Part shown: positions 1 through 5,959 of the stretch, piece after piece | Numbering within the stretch: position 1 is the stretch's first letter | Layout: each line of letters opens with the position of its first letter | NCBI GenBank assembly: GCA_913044145.1 | Contig: CAJWOD010000083.1 | Coordinates: 1-6,741, forward strand | Source of the DNA: an uncultured Nitrospina sp. | GTDB lineage: Bacteria > Nitrospinota > Nitrospinia > Nitrospinales > VA-1 | DNA length: 6,741 nucleotides | Reading direction: 5' to 3' | Program-made: the position numbers and the translations under genes | The notes under the pieces: generated by a model | What the model was told of the DNA's origin: nothing | Seen by the model: the letters and a program-made list of their open reading frames with translations, nothing else | Databases searched by the model: none

Positions 1-872
1 CGATAAGAAATACTCTTTTTTTCAAGCAGAGCAGCTATTTCATCTACCCTTTCAATTCTCCTTGGAGCAAGAATCAAAACCAGGCAGGGATGTTTTTCCT
101 TTAACTGCTGATGAGCGTTGAGAATTATTTCTTCTTCTCCAGCATGGGTGCTACCAGCTATCCATACCGGTGTGGTTTCTTCTAATTTATAATACTGTCG
201 CAAACGATTTATGTCATTATCCGTCATTGCCTGCAAGGAATCGAATTTTGGGTCGCCGACAACTTCTATTTTCTCTGGGTTTACTCCCAGCGCTACCATA
301 GTTTGCTGACTATTATTGTTTTGCATGCAAAGTAGGTTGAATTGTTGAAACATATTTCTAAAGAGCGAGCCAGCTTTCAAATAGCCACTGGCAGAACGAT
401 GTGAAATACGACCATTGAGTAAGATTATTGGTGTATTTTGTTTATGTAATTGGTCGATCAAGCCGGGCCAGAAGCCTGTATCAGTGACCGCATATATATC
501 GGGTTGAATTCTGTTCCGTGCCAACCAGGTGAAGGGTAGGCAATCTAAGGGATGAAAGAAAATATTTTCCGCTATTTTAAGATGCATCAAGGCCCCTTCA
601 TAACCAGAATCAGTCGTGACGGAAACCACGATTTTTAAATTTAGGTTTTTTTCATGAATTTTTTTTAGAATAGGTGCGGCTGCTTTTACTTCCCCTAGAG
701 AAAGTGCATAGATCCAAAGAATTTTACCTTCTTCCTTTTTTATTTTTGGGACAAAACCAAAATGGTGTTTCAGAAATTTAAACTTATGTTTCGAAAAAAA
801 TGACAATATGGTGAATACAGGAACAATGATAATAGCGATCAGAAGGGAAAGGATGTGGTAAAAAAAGGCCAT
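1..872 (-). CDS. Second GT30 (WaaA/KdtA-like) glycosyltransferase, 3' end cut by window edge
   Basis: My translation from the ATG at 872 down to base 1 gives 290 residues without a stop; the C-terminus lies outside the window. An in-frame TGA three codons upstream makes this ATG the only likely start, and no Shine-Dalgarno is visible. Residues 5-26 form a hydrophobic N-terminal anchor. The GT30 order is present: YALSLGE 55-61 (counterpart of the HASSVGE catalytic-base motif, Glu61 kept), LLNGRIS around 151-157, GDPKFDS 206-212, GSTHAGEE 240-247 and APRR 269-272. It differs from the neighbouring waaA product at DTGFWP (131-136), where that protein has EAELWP, and at GDPKFD, where it has GNIKFD. 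It begins 19 bases after the waaA stop and is probably co-transcribed with it. The fold and CMP-sugar donor type follow from the family. The acceptor, and whether Kdo is the sugar, cannot be read from sequence. It could be a second Kdo transferase or an enzyme with another substrate. Confidence 0.85.
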   Translation of the reverse strand, partial: MAFFYHILSLLIAIIIVPVFTILSFFSKHKFKFLKHHFGFVPKIKKEEGKILWIYALSLGEVKAAAPILKKIHEKNLNLKIVVSVTTDSGYEGALMHLKIAENIFFHPLDCLPFTWLARNRIQPDIYAVTDTGFWPGLIDQLHKQNTPIILLNGRISHRSASGYLKAGSLFRNMFQQFNLLCMQNNNSQQTMVALGVNPEKIEVVGDPKFDSLQAMTDNDINRLRQYYKLEETTPVWIAGSTHAGEEEIILNAHQQLKEKHPCLVLILAPRRIERVDEIAALLEKKSISY

Positions 873-891
873 ATCAAATCAAAAACAGAAT

Positions 892-2157
892 TTAAGCAGA
901 ATGTGTCTCTTCGATAATTTTTATATTACGGAGTGCCGCGCCGCGATGTTTGCGAACAGTTTCGGCTGCTGCCCGACCGGCTTTTTGCCTGTCTTCAGAA
1001 CTTAAGATAAAATGTTTGAGCTTTGGATAGAGCTCCTCTTCTTTTTGTAGTTGGATTCCGCCTCCCGAGTCAATGAGTAACCTGGCTTCATCTTCAAAAT
1101 TATTCATATGTCTGCCGAAAAGCACAGGGATATTGAATGCCGCCGGTTCGAGGATGTTTTGACCACCAAAACGAGGGTTGAATCCACCTCCAACATAAGC
1201 CAGTTTGGCATTGGCGTAAAAACTGCTCAACACTCCCAGTTTGTCCACAAGAATTAATGAGCCCGGGCGGTTTACCCAATCGCCCCCTTCCCCCATTTTT
1301 GAGTATGAGATATATTCTACATTAAACTCGCGAATAAGATCTTCTACTTCACGACACCGTTGCATATGTCTGGGGGCGATTACTCCAATGATATTTGGAA
1401 AATCATTTTTTAGTTTAACATAAGCTTCCATCACGAGCCCTTCGTCTCCCGGGCGGGTTGACCCAAAAACGATTAGAAACAAACTGGGGTCAAATGCGAC
1501 AGATTTTAGCTTGTTAGCTTCCATTGGAGGGGTATCAAATTTTATATTACCCGTGACTTTTATTTTTTCTTCAGGTATGCCGAGTTCAAGCAATCGTTCT
1601 GCATCTAATTGAGAGCGCATGGAAAACAGGGTTACTCCTTCTGTAATCCATAAAAAGAAACTTTTTAATTTTCCATATCGATTTAGAGATTTTTTGGAGA
1701 CTCTTCCGTTAATTTGTAGTACCGGAATTTTTCTCTTCTTACATTGCCTTAATAGGCAGGGCCACAACTCTGCTTCAATAAGGATTAGTTGTAATGGTGC
1801 AATCTGGTCAAAGACCGGGTTCAACCATAACGGAAAATCTAACGGTAGTCTGAAAACATGAGGCAGGTCTTCTTCCTTTGCCATTTCATATCCCGTGGGA
1901 GTGAATGTGGATAAAACGATAGGACGCGTTTCGCCCTGTTCCTGTAAAACAGTGATGAGGGTTTTTGCCAAACGTACTTCACCTACTGATGAGGCATGTA
2001 TCCATAAGCTTTCTTTTAGCTTTGGAAGAGTTTTTGTACCTTTTATCCTATTCTTAATATTTTTTCTAAAGCTTGAGGAGATCAAGGCTTTTAATATTAG
2101 GAAAGGAGATACGGCAAGCATCAGGGTGGCTGTTAGCATATAATACAAAAAATCCAT
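892..2157 (-). CDS. waaA: 3-deoxy-D-manno-octulosonic acid (Kdo) transferase
   Basis: A 421-residue GT30 enzyme of usual family length. WaaA transfers Kdo from CMP-Kdo to lipid IVA on the cytoplasmic face of the inner membrane, the first step of LPS core assembly. Seen in the protein: N-terminal membrane anchor at about 3-27; HASSVGE 54-60 with the expected catalytic base Glu60; EAELWP 128-133; INGRVS 149-154; GNIKFD 203-208; GSTRPGDE 232-239; APRH 261-264; and the donor-site region GGGFNPRFGGQNILEP at 323-338. The ATG at 2157 has an AGGAG (complement of 2172-2176) about 14 bases upstream, a rather long spacing. The gene is divergent from lpxK, the preceding step of the pathway, and is followed by a second GT30 gene. 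Whether it adds one, two or more Kdo residues cannot be told from sequence. Confidence 0.96.
   Translation of the reverse strand: MDFLYYMLTATLMLAVSPFLILKALISSSFRKNIKNRIKGTKTLPKLKESLWIHASSVGEVRLAKTLITVLQEQGETRPIVLSTFTPTGYEMAKEEDLPHVFRLPLDFPLWLNPVFDQIAPLQLILIEAELWPCLLRQCKKRKIPVLQINGRVSKKSLNRYGKLKSFFLWITEGVTLFSMRSQLDAERLLELGIPEEKIKVTGNIKFDTPPMEANKLKSVAFDPSLFLIVFGSTRPGDEGLVMEAYVKLKNDFPNIIGVIAPRHMQRCREVEDLIREFNVEYISYSKMGEGGDWVNRPGSLILVDKLGVLSSFYANAKLAYVGGGFNPRFGGQNILEPAAFNIPVLFGRHMNNFEDEARLLIDSGGGIQLQKEEELYPKLKHFILSSEDRQKAGRAAAETVRKHRGAALRNIKIIEETHSA
2139..2144 (+). promoter_or_regulatory. Candidate -10 element for lpxK
   Basis: A perfect TATAAT lies inside the opposite-strand waaA coding sequence, about 58 bases before the lpxK ATG. 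No convincing -35 sits 17 bases upstream (AAGCAT). If used, transcription would start near 2151 and the transcript would overlap the waaA 5' end. The 45-base gap between the two genes leaves little other room for a plus-strand promoter. Confidence 0.3.
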
Positions 2158-2181
2158 ATGGTAAGAGTATACTCCTAAAAG

Positions 2182-2209
2182 ATTTTAAAAATATTGATAA
2201 AAATGTCAG
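2182..2209 (-). promoter_or_regulatory. Candidate sigma70 promoter for waaA
   Basis: Read on the minus strand, CTGACA (2209-2204) and TAAAAT (2187-2182) are separated by 16 bases, a fair match to a -35/-10 pair. It overlaps the lpxK start codon on the other strand. Transcription would begin near 2175, leaving a very short leader before the waaA ATG at 2157. The call rests on motif inspection in AT-rich DNA and is weak. Confidence 0.25.
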
Positions 2210-3282
2210 AGCTATTCTATAAAATCATATCTCCAAACCGAAAGTGGTATTGGTTTCCTGTTTTCTGGTTTTTGAGATGCCTCTCATTTTTTTATCTTCT
2301 GGGCCATCATTTTCGATTGTGGGCCTATCGCTGGGGGATTTTTCCCCGGCACAGCCTTGATTGCCGAGTCATCAGCGTTGGAAATCTAACCCTTGGTGGG
2401 ACAGGGAAGACCCCCTTTGTTATGATGATTGCTGAGACTTTGAGAGGTAATGGATATAAGCCCGCTATCCTGACGCGGGGTTATGGGGGGAAATCCAATA
2501 AGCTCGTAAACGTGGTGTGTGATGGGAAGTCTCTTCTTCTTTCGCCGGATTGGGTAGGAGATGAAGCAGTGATGATGGCAGAGAAACTGAAGAACGTTCC
2601 CATAATTACAGGTTCTGATAGGTTTCAAACAGGCCGTTATGCTTTAGAAAATTTTGAAATCGACACCTTGATTCTAGATGATGGATTCCAGCATCTGGCT
2701 TTGCGCAGGGATTTGGATATCCTACTATGCGACCATCAAAGACCTTTGGGGAACAATTACTTGTTCCCTGCTGGTGAATTGCGCGAACCTGCTTCTGAAA
2801 CACGAAGAGCAGATATGGTTTGCTTTACACGCTATTTAGGAGGCCCAGTTAAATTTTCTCAAAAATTTCTTGGTTCAATTCCGCAAATAAAGACCCATCT
2901 TCGGCTAGATTCTATAATTAACATGGAAAATGACGATGTTTGCGATGCAGAAGCTTTGAAGAATCAACCGGTGGTAGCGTTTTGTGGGATCGCAAACCCT
3001 GAAGGCTTCCGCCAGATTTTGGAGGATTCTCAGGTACAATTAAAAGTGTTTAAAGCTTTTCCGGATCATCATGTGTATAGCTTACAGGATATTAAAGACT
3101 TGGAGTCTCGAGCTTTGAAGGAAGGAGGAAAGCTCATCCTCGTTTCTGAAAAAGATGCAGTCAAGTTAAAAGACATTAAATTTTCATTGCCATTTTATAA
3201 AGTAGTGATTGATTTGGAAATACTGGAAGGTAGAGAAATATTCAATAAAAAAATAACTACTACTAGCCGTGGAGACCAATAG
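2203..3282 (+). CDS. lpxK: Tetraacyldisaccharide 4'-kinase
   Basis: LpxK phosphorylates the 4' position of the lipid A disaccharide with ATP to give lipid IVA, at the inner membrane. The 359-residue product has a hydrophobic N-terminal segment (about 17-34), then the P-loop GNLTLGGTGKTP at 60-71. TRGYGG follows at 91-96, GDE at 119-121, LDDGFQH at 158-164 (Asp-Asp-Gly-Phe-Gln-His, typical of LpxK), FPAGELREP at 188-196, CGIANPEGF at 261-269, FPDHH at 286-290 and EKDAVKL at 316-322. Every motif I expect is intact. I chose the ATG at 2203. A TTG three codons earlier (2194) is also in frame after the TAA at 2176, but neither has a Shine-Dalgarno. The gene is divergent from waaA and heads a plus-strand run with the methyltransferase and amidohydrolase genes. 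Confidence 0.96.
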   Translation: MSELFYKIISPNRKWYWFPVFWFLRCLSFFYLLGHHFRLWAYRWGIFPRHSLDCRVISVGNLTLGGTGKTPFVMMIAETLRGNGYKPAILTRGYGGKSNKLVNVVCDGKSLLLSPDWVGDEAVMMAEKLKNVPIITGSDRFQTGRYALENFEIDTLILDDGFQHLALRRDLDILLCDHQRPLGNNYLFPAGELREPASETRRADMVCFTRYLGGPVKFSQKFLGSIPQIKTHLRLDSIINMENDDVCDAEALKNQPVVAFCGIANPEGFRQILEDSQVQLKVFKAFPDHHVYSLQDIKDLESRALKEGGKLILVSEKDAVKLKDIKFSLPFYKVVIDLEILEGREIFNKKITTTSRGDQ

Positions 3283-3340
3283 CCGCAGCTTCTTAAACGG
3301 CAGATTAATGGCGAGGGGGATTAGATAATCCTTATTTTTA

Positions 3341-3799
3341 ATGATTGATATAAAAAGCCTAAGCTCCAATCAGCGATTTGCGATTAATGTTTTGGTTCCA
3401 TCGCTTTATCTTTTCCCATTAGTCTTTGCTTACCTTAGCCCAAAGAATTTTGGATTTGGCTATGACGGATTGGTATATGTAGGTTTGGCGGTTGGCTCGG
3501 TGGGAATGACCCTGTGGATTACGTCCATCTTGACATTAGGTCATTCTTTGGCCGTTTTGCCAGGGGCGGATCGTTTAGTGACACGGGGAGTTTATCGATA
3601 TATACGTCATCCGATTTATACTGGGATCATTTTAACTTTGGGCGGATTATTTTTAGCTTGTGGTTCCACAATTTGTCTTGTTTATGTATTTGTGGTAGTG
3701 GTTCCTCTGAATGTTTTTCGGGCCAGAATAGAAGAAGTGGTTTTGCAAGAACAACTTGGTGAAGCCTACCAACAATACCGTGCCGGCACCTTTTTTTAG
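3341..3799 (+). CDS. Isoprenylcysteine methyltransferase/PEMT-family membrane methyltransferase
   Basis: A 152-residue integral membrane protein. Hydrophobic segments lie at about 15-33, 43-66 and 93-123, the last long enough for a helical hairpin. The family signature is clear: LVTRGVYRYIRHPIYTG at 79-95, with the Arg-His-Pro turn at 89-91, and a C-terminal RIEEVVLQEQLGEAYQQYR at 129-147 (Glu-Glu and Tyr-x-x-Tyr positions typical of the S-adenosylmethionine site of ICMT-like enzymes). Eukaryotic relatives methylate prenylated cysteine or phospholipid headgroups; bacterial members mostly have no known substrate, and none is inferred here. The ATG at 3341 is the first start after an in-frame TAA at 3326, with no Shine-Dalgarno. 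It sits 58 bases after lpxK and 8 bases before the next gene, so co-transcription is likely. The link with LPS is by position only. Confidence 0.85.
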   Translation: MIDIKSLSSNQRFAINVLVPSLYLFPLVFAYLSPKNFGFGYDGLVYVGLAVGSVGMTLWITSILTLGHSLAVLPGADRLVTRGVYRYIRHPIYTGIILTLGGLFLACGSTICLVYVFVVVVPLNVFRARIEEVVLQEQLGEAYQQYRAGTFF

Positions 3800-3807
3800 T
3801 TTCTCTA

Positions 3808-4998
3808 GTGACTTTAAAAATTAAATTTCGAGTTTTACTTACCCAATGTAGTGAGCCGATTGAAAACGGCGAGTTGATAATAGAGGGCGGAGATATTTTA
3901 GAAATATCCCGGCAGGTTTCTAAAGTAAGCACAGAATATACGATAGATCTCTCTGATCACTTGTTGATGCCGGGTTTTGTTAATGCCCATAGCCACCTTA
4001 GTTTGACAGCCCTCGAAAACAAACTTTCACCTTCAAAAAACTTTGCCTGTTGGATCCGTGATTTAATTGCTCTCAACTCTGCCTTGAAAAATGAGGAAAG
4101 GGCTTGGGGTATCCAAAAGGGTGCTAGTGAAATGAAATCTTCAGGGGTAACCGGTCTTGCTGATTATGTAGCAGACTCAGCTTTATTGGATTCCATTGGT
4201 GGTTTAGGCTTTCGAAGCGTTTTATTTTTAGAAATTATCGGGTTTCAAAATAAAAAGGCCGAGGGTCTAGCAAAAGAAGTGGAGAGAATTTTTAAATCGC
4301 ATGGATCGATATGGACTTTGGGAATCGCTCCTCACGCACCTTATTCTGTTTCTGAAAAGTTGTTCCTCCAATTAAATCAACTGTCTAAAAAGTACGGATG
4401 TTTACTTTCTACTCATCTAGCAGAAACTGATGAAGAGAGTCAGTTTATTGAGAAAGGTGAGGGGCCTTTGGTAGATCTTTTAAAAGACAGGAAAGCTTTT
4501 GATGTTAATTGGCAAGCTCCGGCGACAAGCCCAGTTAGTTACCTTAAATCTCTTGGTACTCTCAATGAAATGGTTGCAGTTCATTGTAATTTTATTGATG
4601 ACGATACAGATGCTGTGCAAGCGGCGGTGTTTTGTCCGAAAAGTACTCACTGGTTTGGGCGCATTAATATTCTTCCAGTGAGAAAAATGTTGGATGCTGG
4701 AGTTCCTGTTGCCTTAGGAACGGATTCTATGGCCAGCAATGATTCCTTAAATTTTCTCGAGGAAATACGAATGGCAGATAAACTATTACCAGAAGTGAGT
4801 CGCAAAGAAATCTTAAAGATGGCTACGAGTCTTGGTGCGGAAATTTTGAGGCTTCCTTGTGGGAAAATAGAACCCGGACAAAAAGGAGATTTCATCGGAT
4901 TTAAGATAGGGTCTGACTATAGTGGCGACTGGCACGATATTCCTTTCGAACCGCAAAGAAAGAAAGTAGATTTTTATATGGTGGATGGAAAGTTTTAA
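3808..4998 (+). CDS. Metal-dependent amidohydrolase, COG0402 (TrzA/AtzA/SsnA-type deaminase)
   Basis: A 396-residue cyclic amidohydrolase of usual length. It opens with a small beta domain, then GFVNAHSHLSLTALE 56-70 with the metal ligands His61 and His63. Next come APHAPYS 174-180 (His176, substrate side), HLAET 203-207 (metal His203 and catalytic Glu206), VHC 258-260 (His259) and GTDSMASN 304-311 (metal Asp306). CPKSTHWFGR at 276-285 resembles the CPxSN-x-x-x-G stretch of purine- and aminodeoxyfutalosine-deaminating members. The C-terminal KIEPGQKGDF returns to the beta domain. The chemistry is probably hydrolytic deamination or dechlorination of a nitrogen heterocycle. Aminodeoxyfutalosine deaminase (futalosine menaquinone pathway) and S-adenosylhomocysteine/adenosine deaminase are candidates, but sequence alone does not choose. 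The GTG at 3808 is the first possible start after an in-frame TGA at 3760-3762; no Shine-Dalgarno is seen. It starts 8 bases after the methyltransferase stop. Confidence 0.88.
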   Translation: MTLKIKFRVLLTQCSEPIENGELIIEGGDILEISRQVSKVSTEYTIDLSDHLLMPGFVNAHSHLSLTALENKLSPSKNFACWIRDLIALNSALKNEERAWGIQKGASEMKSSGVTGLADYVADSALLDSIGGLGFRSVLFLEIIGFQNKKAEGLAKEVERIFKSHGSIWTLGIAPHAPYSVSEKLFLQLNQLSKKYGCLLSTHLAETDEESQFIEKGEGPLVDLLKDRKAFDVNWQAPATSPVSYLKSLGTLNEMVAVHCNFIDDDTDAVQAAVFCPKSTHWFGRINILPVRKMLDAGVPVALGTDSMASNDSLNFLEEIRMADKLLPEVSRKEILKMATSLGAEILRLPCGKIEPGQKGDFIGFKIGSDYSGDWHDIPFEPQRKKVDFYMVDGKF

Positions 4999-5080
4999 GC
5001 CTATTTCTCTGATAGTTATGCGGGTTTTTTGACTCCTAATAAAACTATTACTCAAAACAATCAGAACGCTGATATCGACG

Positions 5081-5130
5081 TTTCCTCCAGAACTTTTCAG
5101 ACAATAATGTCTCGAGGAAAACTAGTTTTT
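5081..5130 (+). terminator. Probable Rho-independent terminator of the lpxK-methyltransferase-amidohydrolase run
   Basis: An outer stem TTTCCTC (5081-5087) pairs perfectly with GAGGAAA (5114-5120). An inner stem AGACA (5099-5103) pairs with TGTCT (5108-5112) around an ATAA loop. An 11-base left-side bulge separates the stems. Five Ts follow at 5126-5130. Placed 82 bases after the amidohydrolase stop and before the tRNA promoter, it fits a boundary between two units. The stem is A/T-rich and bulged and the T-run is offset by five bases, so strength is uncertain. Confidence 0.42.
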
Positions 5131-5179
5131 GATTGATTGAAAAGAATTTGCTAAATTTATATTTTTTTAAAAAACTTTA

Positions 5180-5188
5180 TGCTAAAAT
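5180..5188 (+). promoter_or_regulatory. Extended -10 promoter candidate for the tRNA-Thr-Tyr-Gly-Thr operon
   Basis: TGCTAAAAT (5180-5188) is a TGn extension plus TAAAAT, an extended -10 element. It is preceded by a dense A/T tract (5154-5175) that could act like an UP element. The -35 region 17 bases upstream is not TTGACA-like. Initiation would fall near 5195, giving a leader of about 190 bases before the first tRNA. Confidence 0.42.
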
Positions 5189-5228
5189 ATTCCGCTTTAC
5201 TTCATTTTGAGTAGTTTTTTATAGAGGG

Positions 5229-5250
5229 GGATTTTTTCGGGGAAAAAACC
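5229..5250 (+). other. Leader hairpin before the tRNA operon
   Basis: TTTTTTC (5232-5238) pairs perfectly with GAAAAAA (5242-5248) around a GGG loop. GG (5229-5230) and CC (5249-5250) can close the base with one bulged A. It lies in the presumed leader, about 35-55 bases after the predicted transcription start. The role is unknown; possibilities are antitermination, pausing or nothing. Confidence 0.4.
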
Positions 5251-5339
5251 GTAGGTCATGCTATAGTTGTCGTAACGCCCTTTCGTGGTAAGAAACCCAG
5301 TTAAATCTAAAGTTTATAGCCTAAAATCTCCATTTTATG

Positions 5340-5368
5340 TTGCAACTTTGTAAGGCAAAGTGTACAGT
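5340..5368 (+). promoter_or_regulatory. Second weak promoter candidate overlapping a hairpin, just before tRNA-Thr
   Basis: TTGCAA (5340-5345) and TACAGT (5363-5368) are 17 bases apart and would start transcription near 5375, 13 bases before the tRNA. Each hexamer matches consensus at only four positions. The same bases form a perfect hairpin, ACTTTG (5345-5350) with CAAAGT (5356-5361) around TAAGG. A G-run and five Ts (5374-5378) follow at a distance, so an attenuator-like reading is also possible. Confidence 0.22.
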
Positions 5369-5387
5369 GGGGGTTTTTATTTGCTGA

Positions 5388-5463
5388 GCTGGCATAGCTC
5401 AGTTGGTAGAGCAGCTGATTTGTAATCAGCAGGTCGGGGGTTCGAGTCCCTTTGCCAGCTCCA
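5388..5463 (+). tRNA. tRNA-Thr(UGU)
   Basis: A 76-base cloverleaf. Acceptor GCTGGCA (5388-5394) pairs with TGCCAGC (5453-5459), the discriminator is T5460 and CCA is encoded at 5461-5463. The anticodon stem GCTGA/TCAGC encloses loop TTTGTAA, with anticodon TGT at 5421-5423, reading ACA. The D arm and T loop (GGTTCGAGTCC) are standard. It is the first tRNA of the conserved Thr-Tyr-Gly-Thr cluster. Confidence 0.98.
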
Positions 5464-5483
5464 GTTTTAACTAATTGGTTTAA
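5464..5483 (+). repeat. tRNA trailer motif copy 1 (after tRNA-Thr UGU)
   Basis: GTTTTAACTA then ATT then GGTTTAA begins immediately after the CCA of tRNA-Thr(UGU). The same two blocks recur after tRNA-Thr(GGU), and the inner core TTAACT...GTTTA recurs after tRNA-Trp. Confidence 0.55.
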
Positions 5484-5564
5484 AAAGGATTCTGGCGCCC
5501 TGCGTTGGAGGATAAGGTTGGATGTTTGACCGGCTTTTGAAAGTCGCGTTTTTCCCAAAATTCC

Positions 5565-5646
5565 GGGGAGGTTCCCGAGTGGCCAAAGGGAACAGACTGT
5601 AAATCTGTCGGCTCAGCCTTCGGAGGTTCGAATCCTCCCCTCCCCA
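5565..5646 (+). tRNA. tRNA-Tyr(GUA)
   Basis: An 82-base class II tRNA. Acceptor GGGGAGG (5565-5571) pairs with CCTCCCC (5639-5645), discriminator A5646. The anticodon loop CTGTAAA has GTA at 5599-5601. The long variable arm (CGGCTCAGCCTTC region) is typical of bacterial tRNA-Tyr. CCA is not encoded (TCC follows), so it must be added enzymatically. Confidence 0.97.
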
Positions 5647-5673
5647 TCCTGAGTTTTGAGGTTGGTTGAACTT

Positions 5674-5750
5674 GCGGGAATAGCTCAGTTGGCTAGAGCG
5701 TCAGCCTTCCAAGCTGAGGGTCGCGGGTTCGAGTCCCGTTTCCCGCTCCA
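5674..5750 (+). tRNA. tRNA-Gly(UCC)
   Basis: A 77-base cloverleaf. Acceptor GCGGGAA (5674-5680) pairs with TTCCCGC (5740-5746), discriminator T5747, CCA encoded at 5748-5750. The anticodon stem TCAGC/GCTGA encloses CTTCCAA, with anticodon TCC at 5708-5710, reading GGA. It is third in the cluster, as in E. coli glyT. Confidence 0.98.
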
Positions 5751-5781
5751 CCTTTTTGGTGAGGCGAATGAGTTTTTTTGC

Positions 5782-5853
5782 GCCCACGTAGCTCAGTGGT
5801 GGAGCACTTCCTTGGTAAGGAAGAGGTCATCGGTTCAATCCCGATCGTGGGCT
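5782..5853 (+). tRNA. tRNA-Thr(GGU)
   Basis: A 72-base cloverleaf without encoded CCA (TCG follows). Acceptor GCCCACG (5782-5788) pairs with CGTGGGC (5846-5852), discriminator T5853. The anticodon stem CTTCC/GGAAG encloses TTGGTAA, with anticodon GGT at 5814-5816, reading ACC/ACU. It is last of the Thr-Tyr-Gly-Thr cluster; elsewhere tuf usually follows, but here it does not. Confidence 0.97.
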
Positions 5854-5857
5854 TCGG

Positions 5858-5879
5858 GTTTTAACTAGGGGTGGTTTAA
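5858..5879 (+). repeat. tRNA trailer motif copy 2 (after tRNA-Thr GGU)
   Basis: GTTTTAACTA (10 of 10 identical to copy 1), five different bases, then GGTTTAA (7 of 7 identical). It starts four bases after the tRNA discriminator, the same offset as copy 1 to within one base. A shorter core, TTAACT (6287-6292) and GTTTA (6294-6298), follows tRNA-Trp. Confidence 0.55.
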
Positions 5880-5959
5880 GAAGCGAATCATTTGTAAACT
5901 TATGCAGGCTCAAACCGGGGAGTTGATCCCATTCAAATAAATAGGGGTTGTCTAGTATT

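Larger units (their letters stand above)
4999..5387. other. Gene-free stretch between the lpxK gene run and the tRNA operon
   Basis: I see no convincing coding sequence in these 389 bases on either strand. The left third carries a probable terminator hairpin. The middle is very AT-rich and holds an extended -10 promoter. The right half is the presumed untranslated leader of the tRNA operon, with two small hairpins. A perfect 12-base palindrome AAAACTAGTTTT (5118-5129) overlaps the end of the terminator stem. Confidence 0.6.

Noticed and set aside
1241..2143. Several plus-strand frames of 60-82 codons inside waaA
   Set aside because: They are antisense to a strongly supported gene and show no family motif or ribosome site.
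2194..2202. TTG start three codons before the chosen lpxK ATG
   Set aside because: No ribosome site favours it, and the ATG gives a normal LpxK N-terminus; it remains possible.
3318..3338. GGATT/AATCC hairpin followed by a T-rich run between lpxK and the methyltransferase
   Set aside because: A five-pair stem and an interrupted T-run are too weak to call a terminator; the neighbouring genes look co-transcribed.
3514..3762. Overlapping plus-strand frame inside the methyltransferase gene
   Set aside because: The other frame carries the clear ICMT signature; this one has low-complexity Ser/Phe/Cys content without recognisable motifs.
5307..5558. Minus-strand open frame containing GTRTPDLLITNQLLYQLSY
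   Set aside because: This is the antisense translation of tRNA-Thr(UGU), a well-known spurious protein in databases, not a gene.
5656..5868. Plus-strand open frame containing IAQLARASAFQAEGRGFESR and VAQWWSTSLVRKRSSVQSRS
   Set aside because: It is a read-through of tRNA-Gly and tRNA-Thr(GGU), both intact cloverleafs; such translations are recurrent annotation artefacts.
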